24,682 bases of DNA from assembly GCA_017882025.1 (NCBI GenBank), contig JADGQG010000004.1:1-24682 (forward strand), given 5' to 3'. Positions 1 to 7,047 of this stretch are shown here, in pieces. Position 1 is the first letter of the stretch. Each line of letters starts with the position of its first letter. The notes beneath the pieces were generated by a model. The model ran no database searches, was not told the origin of the DNA, and saw only the letters and a list, made by a program, of their open reading frames with translations. Source of the stretch: Chloroflexota bacterium (GTDB taxonomy: Bacteria; Chloroflexota; Limnocylindria; Limnocylindrales; CSP1-4). The position numbers and the translations under genes are program-made.

Positions 1-444
1 TGGGGCGACTTCATCGCGGTGGGCGGCGGCGGCTGGGACTGGTTCGCGGTCAACCTCGACGACGGGACGGATCTCACCGTGTCGCTGGTCCGAAGCGTGG
101 ACGGCACATATCCGCTGGTCTACGGGACCCTGGTCCGCCCGGACGGTACCTCCCGGTACGTGGCTCGCGGCGAGATCTCCGTCGACGCCCTGGGTCAATG
201 GACGAGCCCGCGGACTGGCGCCACGTACCCGTCGGGCTGGCGCGTCCGGGTCTCGGGTGCCGCCCTGGACCTGGTGATCGTGCCGACGCTGCGTGACCAG
301 GAGCTGGATACGCGAGCGACGACCGGCGTCGTCTACTGGGAGGGCTCGCAGCGCGTGACGGGCACCCGGGCCGGCCGTCCCGTGACCGGGAAGGCGTACG
401 TCGAGCTGACCGGGTACGCCGACGGTGCGACGGCAACGCCCTGA
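1..444 (+). CDS. CrtC/AttH lipocalin-like protein, C-terminal part
   Basis: Open in frame 1 from the first base, so the N-terminus lies outside the window; about 147 residues remain, ending in TGA at 442-444. The tail holds the signature of the CrtC/AttH (carotenoid 1,2-hydratase-like, lipocalin-fold) family: a Y-W-E-G core followed by V-x-G-T-R-x-G-R-x-V-T-G and then Y-V-E-L-T-G-Y. Full-length relatives are about 330-400 residues, so roughly the last third is seen. Members with this tail are usually exported hydrolase-like proteins that act on lipophilic substrates; true carotenoid hydratase activity cannot be inferred because no carotenoid genes are visible. A GTG at 19 is in frame but is internal. 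It converges on the VKOR gene, with 18 bases between the two stops. Family is fairly sure, substrate unknown. Confidence 0.75.
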   Translation, partial: WGDFIAVGGGGWDWFAVNLDDGTDLTVSLVRSVDGTYPLVYGTLVRPDGTSRYVARGEISVDALGQWTSPRTGATYPSGWRVRVSGAALDLVIVPTLRDQELDTRATTGVVYWEGSQRVTGTRAGRPVTGKAYVELTGYADGATATP

Positions 445-462
445 AGCAAGGCCGCCGAGCGC

Positions 463-900
463 TCAGCCCCCGTCGCGGGCGCGGTTCGCGCGCCGCTGGA
501 CCACGACCAGGGCCAGCCACCCGAAGAGGATCGTGGCGCCGTAGGCCACGCACCAGGCGCAGATGGCACCGATGACGAACAGCTCCAGGTAGCGCAGGTA
601 GAGCACGATCACGACCCCGACCAGCCCCTGCGCATACCCCGCCAACAGGAGCCGCCCGTCTCCCGTCCGCCACCAGGCCGCGATCAGGCCGAGCAGGCCG
701 CCGGAGAACAGGACCCCGAAGAAGGCGACCGGGATCCCGAACCAGCGGCTGTACTCGCTCTGGGCGACGGTCTCGCAGCCGCCACCCGGCAGGCAGGCGG
801 CAGCCGTGCCCGCGAGCGCATTCGCGCTCAGGTAGAGCGCGATCGCAAGCCCCGCGGCAGCGAGGGCGCCGAGCAGGATGGCGGGCCGCCCGCGAGCCAC
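463..900 (-). CDS. Vitamin K epoxide reductase (VKOR) family membrane protein
   Basis: 145 residues with four to five hydrophobic segments. Two cysteine pairs fit bacterial VKOR: C36 and C42 in the first outer loop, followed by the E-Y-S-R-W-F-G-I-P stretch typical of the family, and the membrane-embedded active pair C114-A-W-C117. In bacteria VKOR replaces DsbB: it reoxidises a DsbA-like partner and passes electrons to quinone. The partner is probably the adjacent thioredoxin-fold gene, whose stop lies 10 bases upstream on the same strand, so the two form an operon. The start is GTG (898-900 on the plus strand) without a clear Shine-Dalgarno, consistent with translational coupling. Length is normal for a stand-alone VKOR domain. 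Family call is strong; the electron acceptor is inferred. Confidence 0.9.
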   Translation of the reverse strand: MARGRPAILLGALAAAGLAIALYLSANALAGTAAACLPGGGCETVAQSEYSRWFGIPVAFFGVLFSGGLLGLIAAWWRTGDGRLLLAGYAQGLVGVVIVLYLRYLELFVIGAICAWCVAYGATILFGWLALVVVQRRANRARDGG

Positions 901-910
901 CAGAACGACG

Positions 911-1858
911 TCAGGGCGCCGTGGAGGCCGCCGGCGATGCGGCCGGCGACGGCGAACCGGACCCGGCCGGCGAGGCCGAAGCGGCCGGCGACCCCGCCGG
1001 GGCCGGCGACCCGGACGCGGCCGCGATCAGCGCGTCGATGGCCGGGCCAAGCGTGCTCATCGGCATGGCGCCGCCCGGCGAGAGCTTCCCGTTCAGGGCG
1101 ATCGTCGGCGTCTGGCTCACGCCGGCGACGGTGCCCTGGGCCGTCTCCGCCTTCACGGCCGCCACCATGTCGGCCGCCCCGTTTGCCATGCACGCGTCGT
1201 ACGCGCTGCGATCCGCGTGCACCGCATCGGCGACCGAAGCGAGGAACGCGGCGGAGAACGTGCCCTTGTTCTCGCCCGTCTTGTTCTGGTTCTCGAACAG
1301 GTAGTCGTGGAACGGCCAGAACTTGTCGCCGACGCAGCGCGCGGCGGCGGCCGCCTGCTGCGACTCGCCATCCGCCGCGCCCCGGTCGATGAATGCGAAG
1401 TCGCGGTAGACGACGTACGCCTTGCCGGTCGCCACGTACTGGCTGATCAGGTTCGGCTCGATGGTGGTCGCGAACGTGTCGCAGGCGGGGCACTGGAAGT
1501 CCGACCAGATCTCCACCTTGACCGGGGCGTTGGCCTGGCCAATTGCCCGCGGGTTCGTCGGATCGACCAGGCTGGTCGGCGTCGGGCGGAGCGGGCTGAT
1601 GAGGCTGCCGACGGTCGCCTTCGGGCTGAGGACACCGGAGGCGAGGACGACCACGACCAGCCCGACGACCACTGCGGCGGCGGTGATCAGGGCCATCGGC
1701 GACTGCCAGCCGGGCTTGTTGACGGCGACGGTGCGCGCCGAGGCGAGGCGCTGGTCGCGCCGGGCGGCCTCTCGGCGCTCCTGCCGCGTGGCGGGCGGGC
1801 GTCGCTGGGCTGGTGTCTTCGGCGGGGGCGCGCCGGCCGAACTGGAATTCGTGGACAT
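911..1858 (-). CDS. DsbA-like membrane-anchored thiol-disulfide oxidoreductase
   Basis: 315 residues. A basic, Pro/Arg-rich cytoplasmic tail (1-52) is followed by one membrane segment (about 54-75) and an outer thioredoxin-fold domain with the active site C123-P-A-C126 in a W-S-D-F-Q-C context, typical of the DSBA-like/Thioredoxin_4 family. The cis-proline loop appears as S-Q-T-P-T-I. The last 40 residues are an Ala/Pro/Ser/Gly spacer of no known role. It should introduce or shuffle disulfides in exported proteins and be recycled by the VKOR encoded just downstream. ATG start at 1856-1858; a GAGAG lies about 5 bases upstream on the minus strand. Such DsbA-VKOR pairs are common in Actinobacteria and Chloroflexota. 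Specific clients are not known, but several exported proteins in this window contain cysteine pairs. Confidence 0.9.
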   Translation of the reverse strand: MSTNSSSAGAPPPKTPAQRRPPATRQERREAARRDQRLASARTVAVNKPGWQSPMALITAAAVVVGLVVVVLASGVLSPKATVGSLISPLRPTPTSLVDPTNPRAIGQANAPVKVEIWSDFQCPACDTFATTIEPNLISQYVATGKAYVVYRDFAFIDRGAADGESQQAAAAARCVGDKFWPFHDYLFENQNKTGENKGTFSAAFLASVADAVHADRSAYDACMANGAADMVAAVKAETAQGTVAGVSQTPTIALNGKLSPGGAMPMSTLGPAIDALIAAASGSPAPAGSPAASASPAGSGSPSPAASPAASTAP

Positions 1859-1954
1859 GCGAACTCTCGATGGCGGGGTGGAGTGGACGTTATTGGTCGC
1901 CGGCGCAGCGTACCCCGTCCGGCGCGGGATTGTCCTCCACGCCGCGGGCGGCGG

Positions 1955-2836
1955 CTAGGCGCGGACGACCGGGACCGGTTCCGGGCGGACGGTTGGTCGC
2001 TGGTGAAGCGGCCGCAGGTAGAGCGACAGGACCACCACCAAATACGTGACCCAGGTGGCGAGCGCCGCGACTTCCGGGGTCGACGAGTAGCCGAACAGGG
2101 CCCGCAGGAAGAGGCCGATGCCTGCCTCGTGGGGCAGTGTCGCGCTGATATCGAACGCGGTCTGTGTGCCGAGCGTGATCCAGCCGATCTCCACGAACTC
2201 GTGCACGGCACTGCCCAGGAGCCCGGCGGCGATGAAGACGAGGAGGACGCCGGTCCAGCGGAAGAACCGCCCGAGGTTGATCCGTCGGCTTCCGCGGTAG
2301 AACCCGTATCCCAGCCCGACCGAGATCAGCAACCCGACGGTCGCGCCGGCGAGGACGCTCGCCGCACCCGCGCCGCCCGCGGAGGTCGTCGCGGCCGTAG
2401 CCTGCCCGACCAGGAAGAGCGCGGTCTCCAGCCCTTCCCGGATCACCGCCGTGAACGCGAGGAGCAGCAGGCCCCAGGCGCTTCCCGCCGTGAGGACCCG
2501 ATCGAGCGCGCGCTGGAGATGGCCGGCCACGGCGCTCGCCTGGCGGCGCATCCAGAACAGCATCCAGGTCACGACGGCGGCCGCGACCAGCATCGTGGTG
2601 CCCTCGAAGACCTGCTCCCAGGGTGTCTGCAGCTCGCCGAGCGTGGCGAAGATCACGAGTCCCAGCGCCGCGCTTGCCACCACGGCGGCCGCCACGCCCA
2701 GCCCGATCCGGCCGAGGTGTCGAGCGTTGCCGGTCCGGGCCAGGTATGCGCAGATGATGCTGACGATCAGGGCGGCTTCCACGCCCTCACGCAGGCCGGT
2801 CAGCAGGCCGCTCGTGAAGGCGCCGATGTCGAACAC
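1955..2836 (-). CDS. efeU: FTR1/EfeU-type high-affinity iron permease
   Basis: 293 residues with about seven membrane helices. Both hallmark iron-handling motifs are present: R16-E-G-V-E20 in helix 1 and R133-E-G-L-E137 in helix 4. These glutamates carry Fe through the membrane in FTR1/EfeU proteins. The partner genes efeO and efeB are not in this window, so this may be an orphan permease or work with partners elsewhere. GTG start at 2834-2836, preceded on the minus strand by a perfect AAGGAG five bases away, which fixes the start. The DsbA-like gene begins 96 bases downstream and may be cotranscribed. A sigma-70-like promoter lies about 70 bases upstream (separate entry). Family call is very strong; Fe2+ versus Fe3+ preference is not visible. 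Confidence 0.93.
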   Translation of the reverse strand: MFDIGAFTSGLLTGLREGVEAALIVSIICAYLARTGNARHLGRIGLGVAAAVVASAALGLVIFATLGELQTPWEQVFEGTTMLVAAAVVTWMLFWMRRQASAVAGHLQRALDRVLTAGSAWGLLLLAFTAVIREGLETALFLVGQATAATTSAGGAGAASVLAGATVGLLISVGLGYGFYRGSRRINLGRFFRWTGVLLVFIAAGLLGSAVHEFVEIGWITLGTQTAFDISATLPHEAGIGLFLRALFGYSSTPEVAALATWVTYLVVVLSLYLRPLHQRPTVRPEPVPVVRA

Positions 2837-2874
2837 GCGGGCTCCTTGATGGGGACGCAGGGGACGCGTCCGCA

Positions 2875-2898
2875 GCGTCGCGACGTCGCGGCGTCGCG
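2875..2898. repeat. Three tandem 8-bp units in the efeU leader
   Basis: GCGTCGCG, ACGTCGCG and GCGTCGCG follow each other without gaps. They fall between the predicted efeU transcription start (near 2906, minus strand) and its start codon, so they would be in the untranslated leader. Function unknown; may be only a short GC-rich slippage repeat. Confidence 0.5.
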
Positions 2899-2912
2899 GC
2901 GAGCGCAGGCGG

Positions 2913-2942
2913 AATCTAGCGCGGTGAGCGCGACCCGGTCAA
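2913..2942 (-). promoter_or_regulatory. Predicted sigma-70-type promoter of efeU
   Basis: On the minus strand TTGACC (plus 2937-2942) and TAGATT (plus 2913-2918) are separated by 18 bases, giving 5/6 and 4/6 matches to the consensus boxes. This predicts a start near 2906 and a leader of about 70 bases. A second TTGACC lies 23 bp further out (plus 2960-2965), and TTGA-GAGG-TCAA at 2954-2965 is a small inverted repeat that could bind a regulator. Confidence 0.6.
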
Positions 2943-3408
2943 GCGCCCTTGCGTTGAGAGGTCAAGGCTGCTTGCAGACGCCCGCAGCCTCACCCACCGC
3001 GGTACGGTCGGCGAGTCCGAGGGATTGGCCGGGCCCGGGCGCCGGCGCCCCGCGTGGGACCGCCACTCGAGGCCGGGGATGTCGCTCCCCGACCGGCAGC
3101 CCCGTGGCGATGAAGTTGCTCGCGGTCGAGGCAGCCCTCCATCACGCTCAAAGGTCGTTCCCGGCGAACAGACGGCGGGGATCGATCGGTCGGGGGCCCG
3201 TCGGAAGTGGCCCTCGACGGATCTGTTCGCCTCCGGCGGACGTCGTGGGCGTGCGCATTCCGGCCGGGCCCAGCCTGGCCTCGATTCAGGCGCCTTGTTC
3301 CTCGGACGCGACAACCAGGTGCGGCGAGTTCGTCATGACGCCGCCCGGCAGCCCGCGCGGACGGGCCGAACGGCTCACGGCCGCGTCCAATCTCGCGTCC
3401 CCTTCAAT

Positions 3409-3445
3409 CGAGACCGTGTATCACTTGGTTCGAGATCGAGTATCA
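3409..3445 (+). promoter_or_regulatory. Direct-repeat operator candidate over the zur promoter
   Basis: Two 15-bp copies, 3409-3423 and 3431-3445, match at 13 of 15 positions (CGAGAyCGwGTATCA) with a 22-bp period, i.e. the same face of the helix. The second copy runs into TATCAT (3441-3446), a -10-like box 8 bases before the zur ATG, so a bound protein would cover the promoter. Autoregulation by the Fur-family protein is the natural inference; the motif is not a classical Zur palindrome. Confidence 0.5.
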
Positions 3446-3454
3446 TTCAGCGGG

Positions 3455-3892
3455 ATGCCAGACCTCACCGCGCTCGAGACCGCGTTCGAAACAGCCGGTC
3501 ACCGGCTGACGAGGCCGCGGCGCGCGCTCGCCGAGCTGATCGACGCTCGTGACGGGGCGTTCTCGGCTGCCGACCTCGTGGCCGACGCGCAAGGCCGGCG
3601 GCTGGGGATCGGCCGCGCGACGATCTTCCGTGCGATCGAGCTCCTCGAGGAGATCGGGGCACTCGAGCGGATCGACCTGCCGACCGGCGAGCACGCCTAC
3701 GTGCCCTGCGGGCCGGCCCATCACCACCACGTCGTGTGCCGCCGCTGCAGCCGCTCCGTCGAGATCGGCGATCTGGGCCTCGGCGCGCTCGCCCGCGACA
3801 TCGCCCGCAAGACGGGCTACCAGATCGACGTGCACCGCCTCGAGCTGTTCGGGCTCTGCCCCGACTGCCGGCTGGCATCGGTGCCGGCCTGA
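3455..3892 (+). CDS. zur: Fur-family metal regulator, probably Zur
   Basis: 145 residues, the usual Fur-family length. The N-terminal winged helix (about 8-85) includes R-A-T-I-F-R-A-I-E-L-L-E-E recognition-helix sequence; the C-terminal dimerisation domain has the H-H-H-H-V metal motif followed by C-R-R-C, and a second C-P-D-C pair near the end, together forming the structural zinc site. The ATG at 3455 was chosen because a TATCAT box lies 8 bases upstream, implying a leaderless message; the frame stays open far upstream, but that part shows no protein family. Its stop overlaps the znuA start (TGATG). Linkage to a TroA/ZnuA-type binding protein with a histidine in the third ligand position favours zinc over iron or manganese, but Mn sensing is not excluded. 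Confidence 0.85.
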   Translation: MPDLTALETAFETAGHRLTRPRRALAELIDARDGAFSAADLVADAQGRRLGIGRATIFRAIELLEEIGALERIDLPTGEHAYVPCGPAHHHHVVCRRCSRSVEIGDLGLGALARDIARKTGYQIDVHRLELFGLCPDCRLASVPA

Positions 3893-4884
3893 TGCGCGCG
3901 ACTCTGCCCGGCCTGATCGGCCGGCGAATCGCCCTGTCGTCCCGCGGCGCGCGGCGCCGGCTCATTCGCGTCGCTGGCGCCGCGCTGGCAGTGATCCTCG
4001 TCGCCGGCTGCGGCACACGTGCGCCCGTCGCGCCGGGCGGGTCTGCCGCACCGTCGCCGGCACAGGATGCCGTCGTCGTCGTCGCGACGACGACGGTCTT
4101 CGCGGACCTCGTGCGCCAGGCCGGCGGCACCGCGGTGCGGGTCACGAGCCTCGTCCGGGCCGGCGGCGATCCCCATACTTACGAGCCCACCCCGTCGGAC
4201 GTCCGGTCGCTCGCCGGAGCCGACCTGGTCGTGATGAACGGCCTGGGCGTCGACGACTGGCTGAAGCCGCTCCTGGCCGAGGCGAAACGGCCCGTGAGCG
4301 CGCTCGTCGAGCTCGGCCCGGATCAACCCGGCGTGACGTACCTCGCCGGCGTCGGAGGCACGGGATCCGTCAACCCGCATCTCTGGCTGAACGTGGCCTA
4401 CGCGGAGCTGTACGTGAAGCGGATCGTCGCCGCGCTCCAGGCCGCCGCACCCGCGAAGCAGGCCGTGCTCCAAGCGTCCGGCGAAGCGTACCTCGCGCGG
4501 CTTGCCGCTCTCGACACCGCGATCCGGGCGAGGATCGCGACGCTCCCGGCGGCCAACCGGAAGCTGGTCTCCTATCACGACGCCTTCCCGTACTTCGCGG
4601 CCGCCTACGGGCTCACGATCGTGGGCACGGTGGTTCCCGCCCCGGGCCAGGATCCCAGCGCAGGCCAGGTGATTACCCTGATCCGCGAGATTCGGGCCAG
4701 CGGCGTCAAGGCGATCTTCAGCGAGGCCCAGTTCAATCCGAAGGTCGAGCAGCAGCTGGCGGCCGAGGCTGGGGTAACAATGGTCAGCAATCTGTACAAC
4801 GATGCCCTCGGGCTACCGCCGGTCGACACCTACGAAGGGATGATGCGCTGGAATGCGGACCGGGTCTTCGAGGCCCTCCGGTGA
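3892..4884 (+). CDS. znuA: Zinc ABC transporter substrate-binding lipoprotein
   Basis: 330 residues. An unusually long basic start (1-26) precedes a hydrophobic segment and the lipobox V-A-G-C40, so it should be a lipid-anchored exported protein. The cluster A-I binding fold is clear: D-P-H95-T-Y-E-P-T-P-S-D, N-P-H163-L-W-L, Y-H229-D-A-F-P-Y-F and N-D304-A-L supply the expected metal ligands. Histidine rather than glutamate at position 229 matches zinc-type members (TroA, ZnuA). The flexible His-rich loop found in many ZnuA proteins is absent; see znuC for where histidines occur instead. ATG at 3892 overlaps the zur stop by one base, showing tight coupling. znuC starts 7 bases after its stop. 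Mn transport remains a weaker alternative. Confidence 0.88.
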   Translation: MRATLPGLIGRRIALSSRGARRRLIRVAGAALAVILVAGCGTRAPVAPGGSAAPSPAQDAVVVVATTTVFADLVRQAGGTAVRVTSLVRAGGDPHTYEPTPSDVRSLAGADLVVMNGLGVDDWLKPLLAEAKRPVSALVELGPDQPGVTYLAGVGGTGSVNPHLWLNVAYAELYVKRIVAALQAAAPAKQAVLQASGEAYLARLAALDTAIRARIATLPAANRKLVSYHDAFPYFAAAYGLTIVGTVVPAPGQDPSAGQVITLIREIRASGVKAIFSEAQFNPKVEQQLAAEAGVTMVSNLYNDALGLPPVDTYEGMMRWNADRVFEALR

Positions 4885-4891
4885 GCAGCTG

Positions 4892-5848
4892 ATGATCGAC
4901 CCGCACGCGGCCGACCGGCACGCGGCTGACGGGCACGCGGCCGACCCTCACGCACATCCGCACCCTGCCGACCGCGCCCATCCGGCGGACCGGGAGCTTC
5001 CCGCCTACGGCACGGGCCACGAGCTCCAGCACGCCGCGCACCATGCCGCCGTCGTGCTCTCCGAGGTGACCGTCGGCTACGACGATCGAGCCGCGCTGAC
5101 CGACGTCTCCGTCGCCGTGGCGGCCGGGACCCTGCTTGCGGTCTTCGGGCCGAACGGCGGCGGGAAGAGCACGTTCCTCAAGGTCATCGCGGGCCTCCTG
5201 AAGCCGTGGAGCGGCCACGTGCACGTCCTGGGCGCCGAGCCCGGTCGCGAGGCGCGCCGGGTCGCGTATGTCCCACAGGCCGAGCAGGTCGACTGGGAGT
5301 TCCCCGTCTCCGTCTGGGATGTCGTGGTCATGGGCCGCTACCCGCGGCTCGGCCCGTTCCGGCGGCCGGGCGCCGCCGACCATCGCGCGGTCGCCGAGGC
5401 GCTGGAGCTCGTCGGAATGACAGACCACGCGCGGACGCAGATCGGGCGGCTCTCCGGGGGCCAGCGTCGGCGGGCGTTCCTCGCCCGTGCGCTCGCCGCG
5501 GACCCGGATCTCTACCTCCTGGACGAACCGGTCACGGGCGTCGATCCCACGACCCAGGAGGACCTGATGCGGATCCTGGAGGCGGAGACGCGACGTGGCA
5601 AGACGGTCATCGCCACGACCCACGACCTCGCCGCCGCCGCGGAGCACTTCGAGGATGTCCTGGCACTCAATCGAACGGTGATCGCGCATGGACGCTCGGA
5701 CCTCGTGCTGGACCGCGACGTCCTCTCGCGCACCTACGGGGGCCACCTGCTCGTCCTCGGTGGGGAACCCCTCCTCGTGGACGACCCCCACCACCACGAC
5801 GAGCCTCCCGGCCGCGAGCAGCATTTCCACGAGGAGACCCACCGGTGA
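4892..5848 (+). CDS. znuC: Zinc ABC transporter ATPase with His-rich ends
   Basis: 318 residues. The nucleotide-binding core has Walker A G86-P-N-G-G-G-K-S-T94, signature L188-S-G-G-Q192, Walker B L-Y-L-L-D-E-P (D211, E212) and the switch histidine H244, so it should hydrolyse ATP and drive import through ZnuB. Unusual are the tails: residues 1-51 contain 11 histidines, partly as repeats of Asp-x-His-Ala-Ala, and the last 19 residues contain six more (H300-302, 311, 313, 317). These look like cytoplasmic zinc-binding tails. The ATG at 4892 keeps the repeat block inside the gene; a downstream start would remove it, yet its base pattern is coding-like and no other good start lies before the ATPase domain. 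ZnuB starts 16 bases after its stop. Confidence 0.88.
   Translation: MIDPHAADRHAADGHAADPHAHPHPADRAHPADRELPAYGTGHELQHAAHHAAVVLSEVTVGYDDRAALTDVSVAVAAGTLLAVFGPNGGGKSTFLKVIAGLLKPWSGHVHVLGAEPGREARRVAYVPQAEQVDWEFPVSVWDVVVMGRYPRLGPFRRPGAADHRAVAEALELVGMTDHARTQIGRLSGGQRRRAFLARALAADPDLYLLDEPVTGVDPTTQEDLMRILEAETRRGKTVIATTHDLAAAAEHFEDVLALNRTVIAHGRSDLVLDRDVLSRTYGGHLLVLGGEPLLVDDPHHHDEPPGREQHFHEETHR
4898..4957 (+). repeat. 15-bp tandem repeat coding Asp-x-His-Ala-Ala
   Basis: Four consecutive 15-bp units encode D-P-H-A-A, D-R-H-A-A, D-G-H-A-A and the degenerate D-P-H-A-H at the start of the zinc transporter ATPase. They keep the reading frame, so copy number changes would alter only the length of the His-rich tail. 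Confidence 0.75.
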
Positions 5849-5864
5849 ACCCGCGAGTGCCGGC

Positions 5865-6719
5865 ATGATCGACGCGCTGCTCGCGCCGCTCCAGTTCGAG
5901 CTCGGGATCCGGGCGCTCCTGGCGGCCGCGCTCGTGGGGCTCGTCTGCGCCGTGGTCGGGAGCTACATGGTCCTGCGCGGTCTCTCGTTCATGGGCGACG
6001 CGATCAGCCACGCGGCGTTCCCGGGCGTGGTGATGGCCTATCTCTTCGGCGGCTCGCTCTACCTCGGTGGCGCGATCGCGGCCGTCGCGACGGCGCTCGG
6101 GATCGGCTGGATCAGCCGCCGGGCCCGGCTCCGGTCCGACGCGGTCATCGGCGTGCTCTTCGCCGGGATGTTCGGGCTGGGCGTCGCGATCTACAGCGCA
6201 ATCCCCAACTACGTGGGCGACCTCTTCGGCTTCCTGTTCGGGGACGTGCTGGGGATCGGCATGGGCGACCTCATCGGCCTCGCGATCCTGGGCGGGATCG
6301 TGCTCGTCGTGATCTGGGCGCTCTGGAAGGAGTTCCTGTTCGCCACCTTCGACCCGCTGGGCGCAGGCGCGTCCGGGCTCAATGTCAACGCCCTCGATTA
6401 CCTCTTCCTGGGCCTCATCGCGCTGACCATCGTGGTCAGCATCCAGGCGGTGGGGATCATCCTGGTGGTCGCGATGCTCACGACCCCGGCCGCCACGGCC
6501 CAGCTCCTGACCGCCCGCTTCGGCCGGCTGATGGCGATCGCGATCGCGATCGGGATCGCCTCTGGAATCGCGGGCATCTACGTCTCGTTCTGGCTCAACC
6601 TGGCGTCAGGCGCGTCGATCGTGCTCATCCAGACGGCAACCTTCCTCCTGGCGCTGGCGCTCGGACCGCGCGGGGGCCTGCTGCGTCGACGACCCGTGGA
6701 GCTGGCCGCGTCGCGCTGA
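5865..6719 (+). CDS. znuB: Zinc ABC transporter permease
   Basis: 284 residues with about eight hydrophobic helices, matching the ABC-3 (ZnuB/MntB/TroC) family. The conserved S-Y-M-V-L-R-G-L-S-F-M-G-D-A-I-S-H-A stretch near residues 31-48 is the family hallmark, and the C-terminal P-R-G-G-L-L-R-R-R end is also typical. It forms the membrane channel for the ATPase upstream and receives metal from the ZnuA lipoprotein. ATG at 5865 is the first in-frame start after the znuC stop; the short gap suggests cotranscription with zur-znuA-znuC. No partner gene follows, so the operon seems to end here. No convincing U-tailed terminator was seen after the stop, only a small GGGC-AGC-GCCC hairpin at 6729-6739. 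Confidence 0.9.
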   Translation: MIDALLAPLQFELGIRALLAAALVGLVCAVVGSYMVLRGLSFMGDAISHAAFPGVVMAYLFGGSLYLGGAIAAVATALGIGWISRRARLRSDAVIGVLFAGMFGLGVAIYSAIPNYVGDLFGFLFGDVLGIGMGDLIGLAILGGIVLVVIWALWKEFLFATFDPLGAGASGLNVNALDYLFLGLIALTIVVSIQAVGIILVVAMLTTPAATAQLLTARFGRLMAIAIAIGIASGIAGIYVSFWLNLASGASIVLIQTATFLLALALGPRGGLLRRRPVELAASR

Positions 6720-6906
6720 CGACAGGACGGGCAGCGCCCCGGGCGTCCGCTTTGCGGGTAACCCAATCGAAAGGATCGCCGGCCAAGACTCCGGAGCGGC
6801 GAGCCCCGGCCACCCTGGTCCCGGCCCGACCCCATCCGGACGCCGCCGGCGATCTGCCCGGCGGCGGCCGGGCCACCCGCCTGGTCCGCACGAAGGAGTC
6901 AGCCGC
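6720..6906. other. Non-coding leader region before the redox operon
   Basis: Between znuB and the small ORF at 6907 I see no long gene but several potential RNA structures: CCGC-TTT-GCGG (6747-6757), the palindrome GGGTAACCC (6756-6764) and TCGCCG paired with CGGCGA (6776-6781 with 6797-6802, enclosing the self-complementary CTCCGGAG). This may be a structured 5' leader; it does not match any riboswitch consensus I can recall. No clear promoter boxes were found. Confidence 0.4.
6841..6866 (+). other. Strong GC hairpin upstream of the leader ORF
   Basis: CGCCGCCGG (6841-6849) pairs perfectly with CCGGCGGCG (6858-6866) around an 8-base loop. It ends 25 bases before the Shine-Dalgarno of the 45-codon ORF. 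There is no T-run, so it is not a standard terminator; it could stabilise or attenuate the message. Confidence 0.5.
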
Positions 6907-7044
6907 GTGACAATGCACCGGACCCGACGCGTCGCCGGTCGGGTCGTCCGGTCTGGCGGCGATGGCCAGGAGAGGCGCGAAATGGAGCGGCGTGCGCCAG
7001 CGGTCCTGATCTCTGCCCCATCGACCGGCACGGCGGGCGCCTGA
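6907..7044 (+). CDS. Small 45-residue leader ORF before the response regulator
   Basis: GTG at 6907 is preceded by GAAGGAG (6892-6898) with an ideal 8-base gap, one of the best ribosome sites in the window. The frame stays open for 45 codons and stops at 7042-7044, three bases before the ATG of the response regulator. That regulator has no Shine-Dalgarno of its own, so ribosomes finishing here could re-initiate on it. The product begins M-T-M-H-R-T-R-R-V-A-G-R and is rich in arginine, with no membrane segment and no family I recognise. ATG at 6913 is an alternative start. It could be a real small protein or just a coupling leader; the ribosome site and spacing are seen, the role is inferred. 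Confidence 0.45.
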   Translation: MTMHRTRRVAGRVVRSGGDGQERREMERRAPAVLISAPSTGTAGA

Positions 7045-7047
7045 GCG

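Larger units (their letters stand above)
2837..3454. other. 618-bp intergenic region between efeU and zur
   Basis: It holds the efeU leader and promoter at its left end and the zur promoter/operator at its right end. I see no supportable gene in about 2970-3400: reading frames there are Arg/Pro/Ser-rich without family motifs, and none has a good ribosome site. The sequence is less strictly periodic than the flanking genes. Confidence 0.6.

Noticed and set aside
2970..3400. Hidden gene in the efeU-zur gap
   Set aside because: Frames on both strands lack ribosome sites, hydrophobic segments and motifs.
878..3454. Very long open plus-strand frame running into zur
   Set aside because: It lies antisense to the DsbA-like and efeU genes, is Arg/Gly/Asp-rich without family motifs, and results from high GC; only its last 145 codons (zur) are real.
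4892..4960. His-rich stretch as vector-derived tag
   Set aside because: The histidines are in degenerate Asp-x-His-Ala-Ala repeats with native codon use, not a compact engineered tag.
6748..6806. Riboswitch (c-di-GMP type) before the response regulator
   Set aside because: A GAAA loop-like element and stems are present, but the conserved core of that class could not be aligned; kept only as an unnamed structured leader.
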